A DNA stretch of 64,000 nt from Erythroxylum novogranatense (GCA_029891385.1 CM057225.1:11631060-11695059); one strand, 5' to 3'; counted from the first letter of the stretch, positions 44,845 to 55,994 are shown. Made by a program: numbers and translations. The notes: a model not told the origin generated them from the sequence alone.

Positions 44845-45261
44845 TCAATAGTCATTTTCGTGACACAACAGCATCCTTTGAGAACGGGCAAATGCGTGAT
44901 TGTCTGTCTTCGTATGAGGACTATAAGAAGACTTTTGACAATTCCGAGTCTTCCACCGGCTCCCTAGAAGGCGCATCGCATGAGATTGTTTGCGTCGTTG
45001 AGCCGGTGTTATTTTATCTGTGTCATTTATTTATTGCAAAGTTTATAATTGAAGGAAAATGACACGTGTTTGATGGCACAGATGATCTTCTTCTTATAAA
45101 AGGACACATCAATACATACATCATCCATGGATTTACGGTCTGGTGCTACGTCAAATACCAGTTTATTTCATAAAATATATGTATTCTTTAATATTTTATG
45201 AAAATTTAAATAAATATTTAATACAATTTAATTTATAGGTTAATTTTAAATATTAATATAT

Positions 45262-45436
45262 AGTGGTTTGGGTAGGCCCGCACTATTGAAGTTTTGTCCC
45301 CTTTGATTTCCTAAGCCTCCTTATTCATCTCCTTCTTTGGAGGGATTCGGGACTTGAACCTGGGATCTCAGGGTTTTGTTGGATGCAAGACTCATGCCTC
45401 TCACCACTACCTTCCATTGCATGACAGCGATTCTGG
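45262..45436 (-). mobile_element. tRNA-derived SINE
   Basis: On the minus strand an A-box-like TAGTGGTGAGAGG is followed about 48 bases later by a strong B box GGTTCAAGTCC. Spacing and order are those of a tRNA-type RNA polymerase III promoter. The body contains CATGAGTCTTGCATCC and ends in AT-rich sequence. No clear target duplication could be placed, so the borders are approximate. Confidence 0.5.
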
Positions 45437-45481
45437 AGGAACTTTCTTTAAACTCTCTCCACTCTCACTTCCCTGCAAGAC

Positions 45482-45898
45482 TCACACTCCTTGGCCACTC
45501 GCCTTCACGCAATCGCCTGCTTTTCTCCTCCTCTTAGTAGCGAGTCGAGCTTTCAAGCGCTTTCTCTCCTCCTCCCGTGGCAGTGAGAACACTTCTCCTA
45601 CTCCCAAAACTTCCTCTCTCTTCCAAAGAAGAGAGCCGAGCCCAAGAACATCCTTCTCTTCCTTGGTCTCGAGAGCTCGGCCCTTAAAGTGTTCACCGCC
45701 AAGGAGGTCATGCATCTCCGGTCCAAATGATCGAAGCAGTCCGTCGGCGATTCGATACATCGATGCATCGAGGAGACGAAGCCAACTCCCTAGCATACGA
45801 TTACTGGACGCAAGACGGCCGATAGCTCTGATGGGTCGGAAGTCAATCGCTCCTCGTCCACGGGGAGGCGATCTTCTCGACAATATGAAGAACCACAT
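45482..45898 (-). other. Open stretch of unknown nature next to the gag-like pseudogene
   Basis: 138 open codons, Arg/Leu-rich (RRSPPRGRGAIDFRPI, then EEERKRLKARLATKRRRKAG). It lies downstream of the gag-like remnant on the same strand and is more GC-rich than the flanks. It could be the degraded C-terminal part of the same element. The opposite strand is open over the same span, so coding is uncertain. Confidence 0.25.
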
Positions 45899-46028
45899 CG
45901 AGATTAGCGGCGATGCGATCTTATCGATGATCGGCTGGCTCCCATTTATGCGCTTTCGCTACTCGCCGTCCCCTTGCCTTATCCGACCGGGCGAGAAGCT
46001 CTCTATTTTCTCTTTCTCCTTGCCTTGG

Positions 46029-47197
46029 TCAGAAGGGCGAGAAAGTGACCAAAGAACTTCGGATGGTCTTTTTTCTCTTAAGAGGTGGCTCCACCTCCTC
46101 TTCCTCCTCCCTTTCCGAACCCGCTCGGCCCCCACTTGCAGGCACGATCGGCAATGATGCCGACACGACAGGACAGTCCTTAGTGGACGGAGGGGCCAAC
46201 AACACTATATGGCTTGGCTCCGCTGGCAGAGCGACGCCTTCACCGGTCTCGACCTCCTTCCTCTGTTTCTTCCTTTTGGCCTGCTTTTTGGATTTAGGAG
46301 AAGTGGCGGGCCCGACGAAATCTTCTATCATCGCCATGGCTACACATCAATAAAAACAGGTCAGAAAACGAAACCAATACTTACGAGTACAACAAATAAT
46401 TCAACCACGAAGAATTGACGGTAGGCGGTTTCTCTCTAACCCATTAATTTGTGACGAAGTCGATTAGGAAGGAATCGACCGAGCCCCCCCCCCCCCGCGA
46501 TATCCCAGAATGAGCCGAGCGAAGTCATATCGGCCGAGCCGCTTTATGCGATCGACCACCTCTCACTCCTCTCTACTAAGAGATATGCTTGACGTGTCGT
46601 TCCATCGCTTAGCTAAAGGATACCTCCACGGCTGATACTCGAAGGAGGATCCTGGGGCTTTCATGAAGAAGTACTTCAATCGCCAAGCGGAGATTTTGAA
46701 GTTATTCCTACGGGCGATGTCCGCATCTCTGACTGAGAGAGAAGGGACCCGACCCGAGCTCGGACTGGTTCATCTAAAAAGTGACGCAGGATGCCAATCG
46801 AAGGAGGGCAGCCGAACTGATGGCACAACAAAGTCAAACCATTGATAAACCTCCAACCATTCGGAGAAATTTGGCTCGGCATCAGCTGATAGGCAGCGCA
46901 CATCTCGTCAACAATCGGGGCGTACGGGAGCCTCATACCGCCCACAGAGAAAAAACTATCAGAGACAGCAAAATACCCACTCAGATTGCTGTGGATTCAT
47001 TCGTGATTGAGGGTCAGCCTGGGTTCCCAGGACAAAGGGATGTTGTTCCTAATAACCGACCGATTCAACTCCCCCACGGTCATCCTCGATGCATTTCTCG
47101 GTGGCTCCTCCACAACCAACTCATCCTTTCGCTCTCTCGTCGAGATTTCTTCAATGTCTCCTACCATACTTCTAGAACTGGCCGTCGACATGCTCAC
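46029..47197 (-). pseudogene. Gag-like pseudogene with Transposase_28-type domain
   Basis: ATG 47195-47197 (MSMSTASSRSMVGD) opens a frame with one internal TGA near 46995. It leads to FFSVGGMRLPYAPIVDEM, QLMPSQISPNGWRFINGLTL and CHQFGCPPSIGILRHFL. These match the plant 'putative gypsy type transposon' domain (Pfam Transposase_28). A frameshift near 46715 continues into KYFFMKAPGSSFEYQPW, and a further part at 46337-46029 is Lys/Glu-rich (KSKKQAKRKKQRK, EREEEEEVEPPLKRKK). No protease, RT or integrase is nearby, so this is a gag-only or decayed element. A C-run at about 46485-46497 sits in a degraded stretch. Confidence 0.7.
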
Positions 47198-48330
47198 TAA
47201 AAGGAAACCTTTGAAAAGACTTTAGAGGAGGAGATGAGGGAAGAGGACGTACCTATTTAGTGATTTGAGGTTGGAAAATCGGACGACGGTTGAAAGAAAT
47301 TTCCTAAAACCGTAAACGAGAAAGAGCAAGTGAAAGCAGAGTGAGAGCAAGAGAACGAAACAAACGTGAAGAAAACCCAAAGTCTGTTGATCCTGAGTAC
47401 TTATAGAAGACCAGTCAAATGAGCGATCCAACTCGTGCCTGACACATGGAGAAAATCCAAGTCGAGCTCAGACACGTGGCTGAATCTGAGCTGAGGCAAA
47501 TTAGGGTTACTGGGAATCCGGAGTGGCGCAACAAGTGAAAGGGCGACGTGGCAATACCCATAACGGTTACAAAGATGATACGTTGATTCGAAAAGTCATC
47601 GGAGGACGCGCGCGTCGATAATGATTAAATAAAGTACTTCCACGCACTCAGCATAGACGTTCGCCCGAACTCTCTTGTCTGAGTTGTCCATGATAAGTGC
47701 TTGATCTGGTTGTCCATAATAAGTCGATCCGATCGATCGAGACACTCAACCGATCGATCCTAACACTGGCAGTCATGTACTATCCGTTAATGCCCGACCG
47801 ATCGAACCTATTACGAGCTGTCTCACGGATGAGCTACAAGACCCTTACATACTCCTTCGACCCTTCTCTTTGCTTAGACTCGAGGAATAGGAGGGGCTTA
47901 TGGTCCAGTCGGTCGTATTGGGCCCTAACCTAGTCATAGTGACCCGTAGACCGATTGGTCCATCTTCCAAGGATCAGTTCCCTAGGCCCAATCCACGTCT
48001 CCGCGGCCCATTCGCAGGTGGAAGTCTCCCATGCATACGTAAAGACTTAAACCTATCATCTGCTCCATATATAAGATATAATTATGCCATAATAGAGGTA
48101 CATGACTATTAACGCTAATCTTCTCCGTTCACAGCGATCCTACCCACACAAAAAGAACTGACTTGAGCGTCGGAGGGGCTTATCGGGAAACAACCCCTTA
48201 CGTGCCTTTCTTGTTTCTTTGGAACCTTCAAAGCTAGAGCTCTCGAAAAGCAAAGAAGCTCCATGGATCCGAATGGTAACATACGCGGTTTCGTCGAGTC
48301 AAAAGCGAGAATCATATAGTAACATGATTT
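47198..48330 (-). promoter_or_regulatory. GC-richer leader and promoter region of the gag-like element
   Basis: On the minus strand TATA-like CTATAAGT lies at 47399-47406, followed by a C/T-rich leader and the ATG at 47197. Upstream (47680-47830) there are repeated GATCGATCG and CGATCGGTCGG palindromic motifs and two related ACACGTGGC / ACACATGGA boxes (about 47440-47480). It may be a degenerate LTR, but I could not find the other LTR or a primer site. Confidence 0.4.
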
Positions 48331-49485
48331 GTTTATAAAATGATTTTTATATAAATTTTAATAATAAACCTTTCAAACTTTTAATATTTTTAATATTGAT
48401 AAATGTAATTAGTTTTATAAATAAATATTAATATTTAGAGAACCAGTAAAAAACTAAAAATAGATAATATTAATTCTATTGTTGAATTCGACGTGATTTA
48501 TCTAAAATACATAAGAAATTCCTTCTAGGACGTATGTGAAGTATTTATCTTAGAATTGAATTGTGTAGTGTGTTGCCTGTGGATCATATTAAACTGATGA
48601 GATTTGGTTTATTAAGCAGGGTAAGGCTTGAGCAGTTGAGTGTCTTCCATTATCTGAAAAGTCAGTCTGCCATCCAAGCGACGGTGACCCATATTGCCAT
48701 TGGTCACGAGGAGTTAGATAAGGCTCAAGTCATAAGAATTTCTAACCTTTCAAAACAAATGTTATTAATATTGTACCCGTATTAATATTAGATTTGATTT
48801 TAGTACAATATTGTACAGATTACAGTTAATATTGAGTATTATTTTAATAATTTTTAAATTTATAAAAATTCTTAAATTTTTAAAATTACAAAAAGTAGTA
48901 CAGTATTGTACATATACTCATTAATATCGAGTACTATTTGGAATATTTTTAAATTTATAAAACAATATTTTATTTTTAAAATTACAAAATTGTCCCACAA
49001 TATATTGTATTGTATAATTTATAATTTTATATCAACAATGTCTCCAAAAATCATAATAATAAAAATATAAAATGAGAACAATCTACTTATTTTTATTAAT
49101 ATTGCTTTTCACATATTTCACATATAAATAATAACTATAATAATATAAAAAAGATCAATTAATTATCGACAAATATAAAATTAATAATAATATAAAGTAT
49201 TTAAAGTTTTACAATTTCATCATATAATAACTAATAATTACATAAAATATCAAATAATAAATAATAAATATTCATGACTCTCTAACTATTAGAATTTATA
49301 ACAAGAGTTTGTGTTGATAAAACAACCATTAGAAGTGAAACAAGAAACAAAAATATTTACAATCATATTCATATTGCATATATAAAATTTAACATATACA
49401 TTAAATATAAGTGAAACTAAAAGAAGAGGATAAAAGAAAACCTAGAACTTCATTCAATTGAATGCTCACTCAAAATGTATTGACC
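48331..49485. other. AT-rich spacer with diverged direct repeats
   Basis: No gene recognised. A self-complementary block TAGTACAATATTGTACA at 48801-48817 recurs as TAGTACAGTATTGTACA at 48896-48912, within a roughly 95-base tandem repeat. The open frame 48561-48785 (74 codons) shows no domain. Confidence 0.6.
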
Positions 49486-49647
49486 TTAATTCTCATTTGA
49501 TGCAACATCATCGTTGAGAGGAGCCTCATCATCACCATCATTCAAATTCATTACATCAAATGACATATCAATACTTTCACTTTTAAGATTGTCTTCCAAG
49601 TTACTCTCATCTACCAAACTCAATTTGTCAAAAGATCGATATGGTCA
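49486..49647 (-). pseudogene. hAT transposase pseudogene, last exon
   Basis: On the minus strand an acceptor (GATTTAG) at about 49648 precedes a short acidic tail (SNLEDNLKSESIDMSFDVMN, then a stop codon at 49486-49488), typical of the variable end after the hAT dimerisation domain. An in-frame TGA near the exon start shows decay. Confidence 0.55.
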
Positions 49648-49726
49648 TGACAAACTAAATCTACATAACTAATTAATTATTAGGAAATTACAACAAATTA
49701 TATCCAACTTAATAATGATAATATAC

Positions 49727-49931
49727 CTTCCTCGAAACTTTAAATTGTATCAAATAAAGACTAAGTCGTCCAATCTTTTGTGCTTCAATCTATTCTTTTG
49801 CTTGGAATGGATGAATTCAAATATGTTTCAATTCCTTTCACACCCTGTCATAATCAAACATTGACTAAAAATTTGAATTGCAAACCTTTGCAATTCTGGA
49901 ACATCACTTTGAAACTAGTCCCACCAAGCAA
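49727..49931 (-). pseudogene. hAT transposase pseudogene, dimerisation-domain exon
   Basis: Bounded by TTACAG at its 5' side and AAG/GTATAT at its 3' side. The translation reads WWD, VPELQRFAIQIFSQC, TGCERN, FEFIHSKQKNRLKHKRLDDL and YNLKF. That is the hAT C-terminal dimerisation domain (usual form WW...P.L...A..ILS...SS..CERNWS.....H...RN.L). In-frame stops replace residues, for example the W of CERNW. The 95 bases 49826-49920 recur at 51694-51788. Confidence 0.75.
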
Positions 49932-50017
49932 CTGTAAGATAATTAAAGTAGCATTATAAACAAAATAAAGTGATAATTAATTTTCAATAATTAACAAAAG
50001 TGAAATAAAAAATATAC

Positions 50018-50120
50018 CTAGATTAAGTTTATCTCTTTGAGGGATAGCAATTGACATCCCAAAATCACCATAAGCATCCTTATAAATCTCTATTTGTAAG
50101 CTTAGGAGATCATGTATCAT
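50018..50120 (-). pseudogene. hAT transposase pseudogene, upstream exon
   Basis: Acceptor GTTGCAG at 50121 and donor CTAG/GTATAT at 50017 on the minus strand enclose MIHDLLSLQIEIYKDAYGDF and GMSIAIPQRDKLNL. This is the conserved run just before the WW segment of plant hAT-type DUF659/dimerisation proteins. The intron to the next exon is 86 bases. No further exon is recognisable upstream. Confidence 0.65.
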
Positions 50121-50815
50121 CTGCAACAATTGTTATAATATTTAATAGCATTTTTTGTGAGCTTAACTGGAGTCTGCCACACTGTTTAGTTGATTTAGCA
50201 CCTCTTGTATGTAGACATTCTTTGCACGCACCTTCTCCTTAGGCATTCTTTAGTGGGTCTTATGGAGGTTTTATTAAAATTGTTGCGAAAACCAAATGCT
50301 TTTACCCTATATTTATGTTGCAAACAGATTTAATAAAAGTTAAAGCTACAAAAGCCTTGATTTTCTTTTCTTTGAAGTAAACATCTTAGATTTATATTTT
50401 CTTGATTCTTGATCTAAAGAACATCTTCTGAATCATGGGTTTCCATTTTTTAGCAAATTCAAAATTTGGATTATTGAGTACTAGAATTTATTGCGCTTCA
50501 GAATTAATGTTTATTTTCTTTCTGGTACATATTTAGTCTGATACTTACTTGTTCCCCATCCTTGTTCATCACTAGCTTTCTAGATTTTGCCACAGTTTGA
50601 AACCTAATTGTTTTTTCACTGTTTCATGATCTAGTTATTTTCAAAGTTTTATCTTGATTATAGTGTTGGGTAAGATTTACCACTATATTTTGCTTTAGAT
50701 CTATGTTTATGTTTGATGGTGATATTTGTAGTAATATATTAATTTTTCTCAACCCTATCATAATATTTATGTTCCATGTTATTTTGAATTTATTAGGTCC
50801 TAAAAGATGTTTACA

Positions 50816-50847
<32 letters not shown>

Positions 50848-50981
50848 TTACTACTACTACTACTACTACTACTACTATTACTACTACTTTGGGCTTTTTC
50901 GTTCTTTTAAATTCAACTTTTAAATTTGTCGAACGTTATTGGAAAAGAACATAATTTTCTTTGGGACTTGATTTTAGGATC
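50121..50981. other. Spacer with no recognised gene
   Basis: The stretch is AT-rich and carries a trinucleotide microsatellite (50817-50888). Short open frames show no domain. Its right end is a sharp junction at 50981/50982 with LINE-derived sequence. Confidence 0.6.
50817..50888. repeat. (ACT)n microsatellite
   Basis: Twenty-four trinucleotide units, two of them changed to ATT, in a pattern that itself repeats once. Confidence 0.95.
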
Positions 50982-51695
50982 TCAAAAAATCCTCTTCTTT
51001 AATGAAGTTGATTAAGAAATAATCAAAATCAAGGTCAACTATTTTCATAGACCCTTTCAGTTTCCACATGCCCCTCAGTTTGTTGCACAACATTTTGTAG
51101 CCAATTTTACACCCAAGTAATTTCACAACAACCGCTCTCTCCCATTTTTTATCAAATCGATCACGAAAAGTGTTAAATAACTCTATGGCTGCACCAAAAT
51201 CCCCATTAACTAAGGTCAAGTCCCCTTCTTCGAGTTCAATTGGATCTTCCTCTAGCCACACCATTTCTTGCTCTTCATCTTCAACTGTTTCCCAATGACT
51301 GCTACACTATAAATCAATTTAGGGTGTGGGGGAGGTGGGTCCTCATCCCATTCTTGTATATGTACTCGTTTGGCTGAGTGTCCCTTTTGATCCAACGAGC
51401 TATAATCTCCTCTTACTGTTTCAGAGCATTTGGAAATTCTCATATGGAAGGGAAAGTGTTACTTATCTATAGTGAATGCTGGTATTTGTTATACGCATAA
51501 ATGGTATAAAGTGTATGAAGGTTGTACATAGTACTCTTTTTACTGAGTAATGATATTATCATTTTAAGGTAAACGTATGAGTTATCTCTTATTGGTGGTA
51601 GTATTTTTTGTACATAAGCATAGTATTGTATGTATAAAATTTTAGTACAATTTTTGTTGAGGCATGATATTCTTCGTACTCGATAATAGAAATTT
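50982..51695 (-). repeat. Second copy of the LINE 5' region (ORF1 start and leader)
   Basis: Collinear with 37535-38248 at roughly 96 percent identity by eye, including the ORF1 ATG (51443), the DUF4283 start (51264-50974: ERAVVVKLLGCKIGYKMLCN) and the first upstream repeat. It lacks all sequence 3' of the first third of ORF1. Loss of the 3' side is the reverse of usual LINE 5' truncation, so DNA-level copying is more likely than retrotransposition. Confidence 0.85.
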
Positions 51696-51788
51696 TCAAT
51701 TCCTTTCACACCCTATCATAATCAAACATTGACTAAAAATTTGAATTGCAAACCTTTGCAATTCTGGAACATCACTTTGAAACTAGTC
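51694..51788 (-). repeat. 95-bp copy of the hAT dimerisation exon
   Basis: Identical to 49826-49920 except for one base (CCCTATCATA against CCCTGTCATA). It joins the LINE copy through the shared tetranucleotide TTTC and abuts the gypsy LTR start at 51789. Confidence 0.9.
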
Positions 51789-54429
51789 TGTAACATCCCA
51801 TCACCGATGGGAGGGTTATCTTGGTAAATTGGGACTGGTTAGGATTTGGCATTGCATATTATTGATATGAGCATTCATTTGGCCTCTAATTTTAGAGGAA
51901 TAAGTTATTTTGCACATGCATTTATATGTACATGCATTTATGGCATTTTTCGACATTTAATTGTGATTATGATATGATTTGGGAATTCGAGATAATTAGG
52001 TTAATTATGATTTATTGGGAATTATGGAATAATTGGATTTAAATTGATTGAATTATAATGTGTTAAGAGTAATTGGCAGTTAATAGAGATTCATAGGAAA
52101 TTTTCTGAAAATTTTGGGAGTAAATATCTGGACCGAAAAAGTTCCAAGTGACAGACTGGTTGACTAAATAATACTGAAATAAATATCCAATAACAACGGA
52201 AAATTTTGATTTAGATACTAGGAATAAAAATGATGAGCCATTGAAATTTAGAGATAACTTAGACTGGAAAGAATTTTGGATAGCGAAAGAGTTTAGAGCA
52301 ACCCTTTAAATGCCTTAGGTTTTGAATTTGATAGAAAAAGCTTGCGTTCTCCCTCCTAGGGCACGAATCCTCTTCTCCTTCTTTGGTGATCTTCGTTCCT
52401 TCCTCCTTCACGATCGTTGCTTGTCGCTTTCTTCTCCTTGTGTGAAGCCTAGCTTGATCCTTGAGAGAATGAAGATTGGTGAGAATTTAAAGGTGCGTTA
52501 GAGAAAGGGGAAAGAGTTGGAGAAATTTCAGAGATTTGAGGATTTGAGGCTTGATTGGTAAGTAAATGGTTTTAATGTTGTTATTTATTGAGTTTGATGC
52601 ATTTATGGTGTTTATTGTGTAAGATTGGGGTAGTGGTGTGAGTTACGACTGGTTTTAGAAAGAGAAATGGGGGAAAATTGGTCGGAGAAGACGACCAGGA
52701 GCCCGCACGCCGCGACGAGCGGGTAAATTCCTCGTCGCGACGAGCGGTTAATTGTTCGCCACGTCGAGTGTGTAGGCCTCGTCGTGACGAGTCCGTAATT
52801 CATCGTCGTGACGAGCGGCTAGACGTCGCGACGAGCGAACCTTTGTGCGCCGCGGCGAGGAACCTTTGGCCGCGGCGAGCTCCAATTTTCTGAATGGATG
52901 TGTTTTAGTTTTTGGGGCATAGCTTATGGTGTAGACCTCCAATTGAGGTGATTCTTGATTCATTATGAACTAGAGAGAGAGGTCTACAATTGAGGTAAAG
53001 AAAGAAAGTTTGAATTCCAATTAGAAAGATTTTAATTATTGAAAGAAAGTCGAATAGGGTTTCCCATTGCAACCTAAGGATTGAATTATGATAATTGGAG
53101 TTTAAATTTGGAGACTTAGGAAATCACTAATATGTTTTTGGACTCTTCAATGGATGATATTGACCTGGTATATAGTGAATTTTGGTTATGAGGCAAAAGA
53201 TAGTGGATCTGGGGATTAGCGCCGGAAAGTCATGAATATGCATCGTACATCTTTTAATAAAGTCATGTGCATCATTGAATTGTTCTGATTTCGCAGTTAA
53301 TAATGAGTAATATTTAATTGTTATAGAGGCACCGTTGGATCGACATTCCACGGATATTGCTGGGACTTCCAGGCAGTAGCTCGGAAGTTACAGGTGAGTA
53401 ACCTAGTTGGTTCCTCAATCTTTGTGTGTTTAAATTATGTGCTTATGCCATGCAGAAGAAATGAAGGTTTTATGTGATTGATTTGGATTGATTTCGGATC
53501 ATAGGTATCCGAAGTATCGGTAACTTGTTATTGAAGTGTTACGTATATAAATTGTATTACTTGGTGCAAATGTGAATTGGGACATGTGTTAATATTATGT
53601 TATGAAATGATTGATACTGAATTGAAACATATGCATTCCATGCATAAAAGTATGATCAGATAATGACAGTTGTGACCGGAGCAGCCAACGTATTTCAAAG
53701 CTTAAAGCTCAACGCAACAGGACCTCAAGCCTAACGTATTTTAGAGCCACAGGCTCACCGTATCAGGGCATTCAAGCCCAATGTATTTCAGAGCCACAGC
53801 TCATCAGTATAATGTAAAATCCTTTGGGACGATTCGCACACGATCACAACACCGTAATAAAATAGAAAGTGTCACATGTGCATTGCATAACCATATGATT
53901 GGAAATGGACTGTATGAAAGGCGGAACGCCTTATATTTGTAAAATGATAGTGCATGTGATACTTCTGTGTATGATACTGTGTTACATTCTGTGAATTGAT
54001 TGTATATGCATGAGTTGGGTGGACCATCGATGATAGTTTCTCGCTGAGTTCGCAAACTCACCCAATATTGCATTATCTTTTTCAGGACAGAGATAGTAGG
54101 CTCCTAGCTCCAGAGTTAGAGACTTTTCCTACCTTGTAGAGCGTGTTGGCAAGAGAAGTTATGGCACAGAGGTGGGTCGACTGGGACTTTTGGAGATGAC
54201 CTAGATATGAGTTGTTTTAGTTTCTTTTGAGTATTGTATGGACAGAATTGTGTAATTATGGATTTGAAAATGAAATGAAAAGTGTTTTAGTTTCCATATT
54301 GGTTTTATTTATTTTGATGCCGTGTGGATTATAGTTGGTATTGCTCGGTAGTGCACCCTGATCGTAGGTTACGTGTCGGAACGACCTGCGGGCATCCCGG
54401 TGCGTACCCTACGGTGAGGGGGCGCTACA
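51789..54429 (+). repeat. 5' LTR of the gypsy element (about 2.64 kb)
   Basis: Starts TGTAACATCCCATCACC and ends GGGGGCGCTACA, five bases before the primer site. It contains a CpG-rich palindromic patch (52680-52880) and a stretch of 'gctcaac...caggcctcaagcc'-type repeats (53690-53810). The terminal sequence resembles the family B LTR at 14003-18680. Confidence 0.85.
52680..52880. repeat. CpG-rich palindrome array CGTCGCGACGAG
   Basis: Seven or eight variants of the self-complementary motif CTCGTCGCGACGAGCGG (such as CTCGTCGTGACGAG and CGCCGCGACGAGCGGG) recur every 20-30 bases, separated by GTAAATTC- or GTTAATTG-type spacers. The patch stands out from the AT-rich LTR around it. Confidence 0.85.
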
Positions 54430-54434
54430 TTAGG

Positions 54435-54446
54435 TGGTATCAGAGC
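54435..54446 (+). promoter_or_regulatory. Primer binding site of the gypsy element
   Basis: A perfect TGGTATCAGAGC lies five bases after the LTR end, complementary to the 3' end of plant initiator tRNA-Met. Confidence 0.92.
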
Positions 54447-54523
54447 ATGGTTTGGCATCTGTTGGGCATAGTGTATTTTTAGGCTTAAATTTCAGTAAGA
54501 AATGCAGAGATTGATCGGATTCT

Positions 54524-55200
54524 TTGTGTTGTTCTAGGTCATCCGTCCTTGGTGATCAGGTCGATCAACCAGCTGATCATGGATCAGTCGGAGCTAATAG
54601 GGAGTCTTCAGTGCCTCGATTTGAGGAGCAACCTCCTAGGGTCCCCTCGAGACGGGAGAGGAGGTATGACAGATTGCGCAAGCAGGGGTATGTTGCCTTT
54701 TATGGCAGTACAAACCCTGCTAAGGCTGAGGGATGGCTGGAGAGGACTGAGATGGTCTTCGACCAGATGGACTGTGATGATGAGGAGAGATTTGATTATG
54801 CAGTGTCTCTCCTGCAGGGCCTGACTTACCAGTGGTGAAAGACTGTCCCGGGCAGCACCACCAGGCCTTGCTTATTATTATGGGAGGATTTTCTGAGGGC
54901 ATTTAGAGACAACTACATGCCCAAGGTGTATCTTGAGATGAAGATGCAGGAGTTTTTGGAGCTGAGGCAGGGTGTGATGTCAGTGGCAGAGTATGAGGTT
55001 AAGTTTAACGAGCTCATGGGGTATGCTATTGTTCTGATTGCTATAGAGGCTGATAGGTGCCGGAGATTTGAGGGAGGCTGAATCTGGAGATCTGTACCAG
55101 GTTAGCCCGATCTGATATGAGCAACTTTGTCGAGTTGAGAGCTGCTGCAGATCTGGGTGAAAGCGGCCGAGGCGAGTCAGGAGGCTGGTCGAGGATCGAG
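54524..55200 (+). pseudogene. Gypsy gag
   Basis: The frame reads RYDRLRKQGYVAFYGSTNPA, KAEGWLERTEMVFDQMDCDD and FDYAVSLLQGLTYQW. A TGA at 54836-54838 stands where a second Trp would fit (usual form WWKTV). KTVPGSTT, LWEDFLRAFRDNYMPK and ELRQGVMSVAEYEVKFNEL then follow in the same frame. This is the Retrotrans_gag domain of plant gypsy elements. No in-frame ATG is obvious before the domain. A frameshift lies near 55070-55170. Confidence 0.85.
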
Positions 55201-55214
55201 GTAAGAGATCGAGT

Positions 55215-55994
55215 GTGATCAGAAACTCTGGTAGGAGTTTTAGTAGGCACCAGAGCGGGACCTTCAGGTCTTCAGGAGGATCTCGACAGTCTGGATTTGG
55301 TCAGAGGGGGAGATTTGTGCAGACTAGCAGTGGTAGTGGTAGAGGTTCAGGGCAGGCACTTCCTGTTTGTGTGCATTATGACAAGAGGCACAGTGGGGAG
55401 TGTTGGCGGTTGACTGGAGCCTGCCTTGCATGTGGCTCCATGGATCATCTGATTCGAAATTGGCCCGCTACATTGGGAGTTCAGTCGGCTGTGAATGGGA
55501 GATCTGGTAGCAATTCGATAGTGCAGCAGAGTCGCGGTGGTGGATCCGGACTGAGAGGCCGAGGTAGAAGCCGAGGTCGAGCTGAGGGGTCCATAGTGAG
55601 GACAGAGGGACTGAGCAGCAGACCGCAGTCCCAGGCTAGAGTCTATGCCATGACTCGGCAGGAGGCTCAGGATTCGCCAGACATTGTTGCAAGTATGCTT
55701 CTGATTTCTGGCTTTGAGGCATATGCATTGATGGATCCTGGATCCACTCATTCATTTATTGCACCGCATTTGGCATGTAGACTACATGGGGATAGGGAGA
55801 TGTTGCAGTATGGGCTAGAGGTGAGTACACCTCTAGGTAGTACGACTGTTTTAGGAGAGGTCTGCAAGGGATGTTCGATCCAGATTGATCGAGCAGTTTT
55901 GAGTGCAGGCTTGATTGTATTGTCTCTAAGGGAGATTGATGTGATTTTGGGGATGGACTGGCTTACTGCCCAGAGAGCTGTTATGAACTGCTAT
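55215..55994 (+). pseudogene. Gypsy zinc knuckle and retropepsin-like protease
   Basis: A Gly/Ser/Arg-rich stretch is followed by CLACGSMDHLIRNW, a CCHC knuckle with its last Cys replaced by Trp. After a second Gly/Arg-rich linker the protease begins (SGFEAYALMDPGSTHSFI; catalytic D-P-G as in many plant gypsy elements). It continues with LIVLSLREIDVILGMDWL, the conserved protease end. The frame is open through the protease until the solo LTR insertion at 55995. Confidence 0.88.

Noticed and set aside
45354..46157. 267-codon plus-strand frame
   Set aside because: Ser/Arg/Pro-rich shadow of GC-richer sequence opposite the gag-like remnant; it starts inside the SINE and has no domain.
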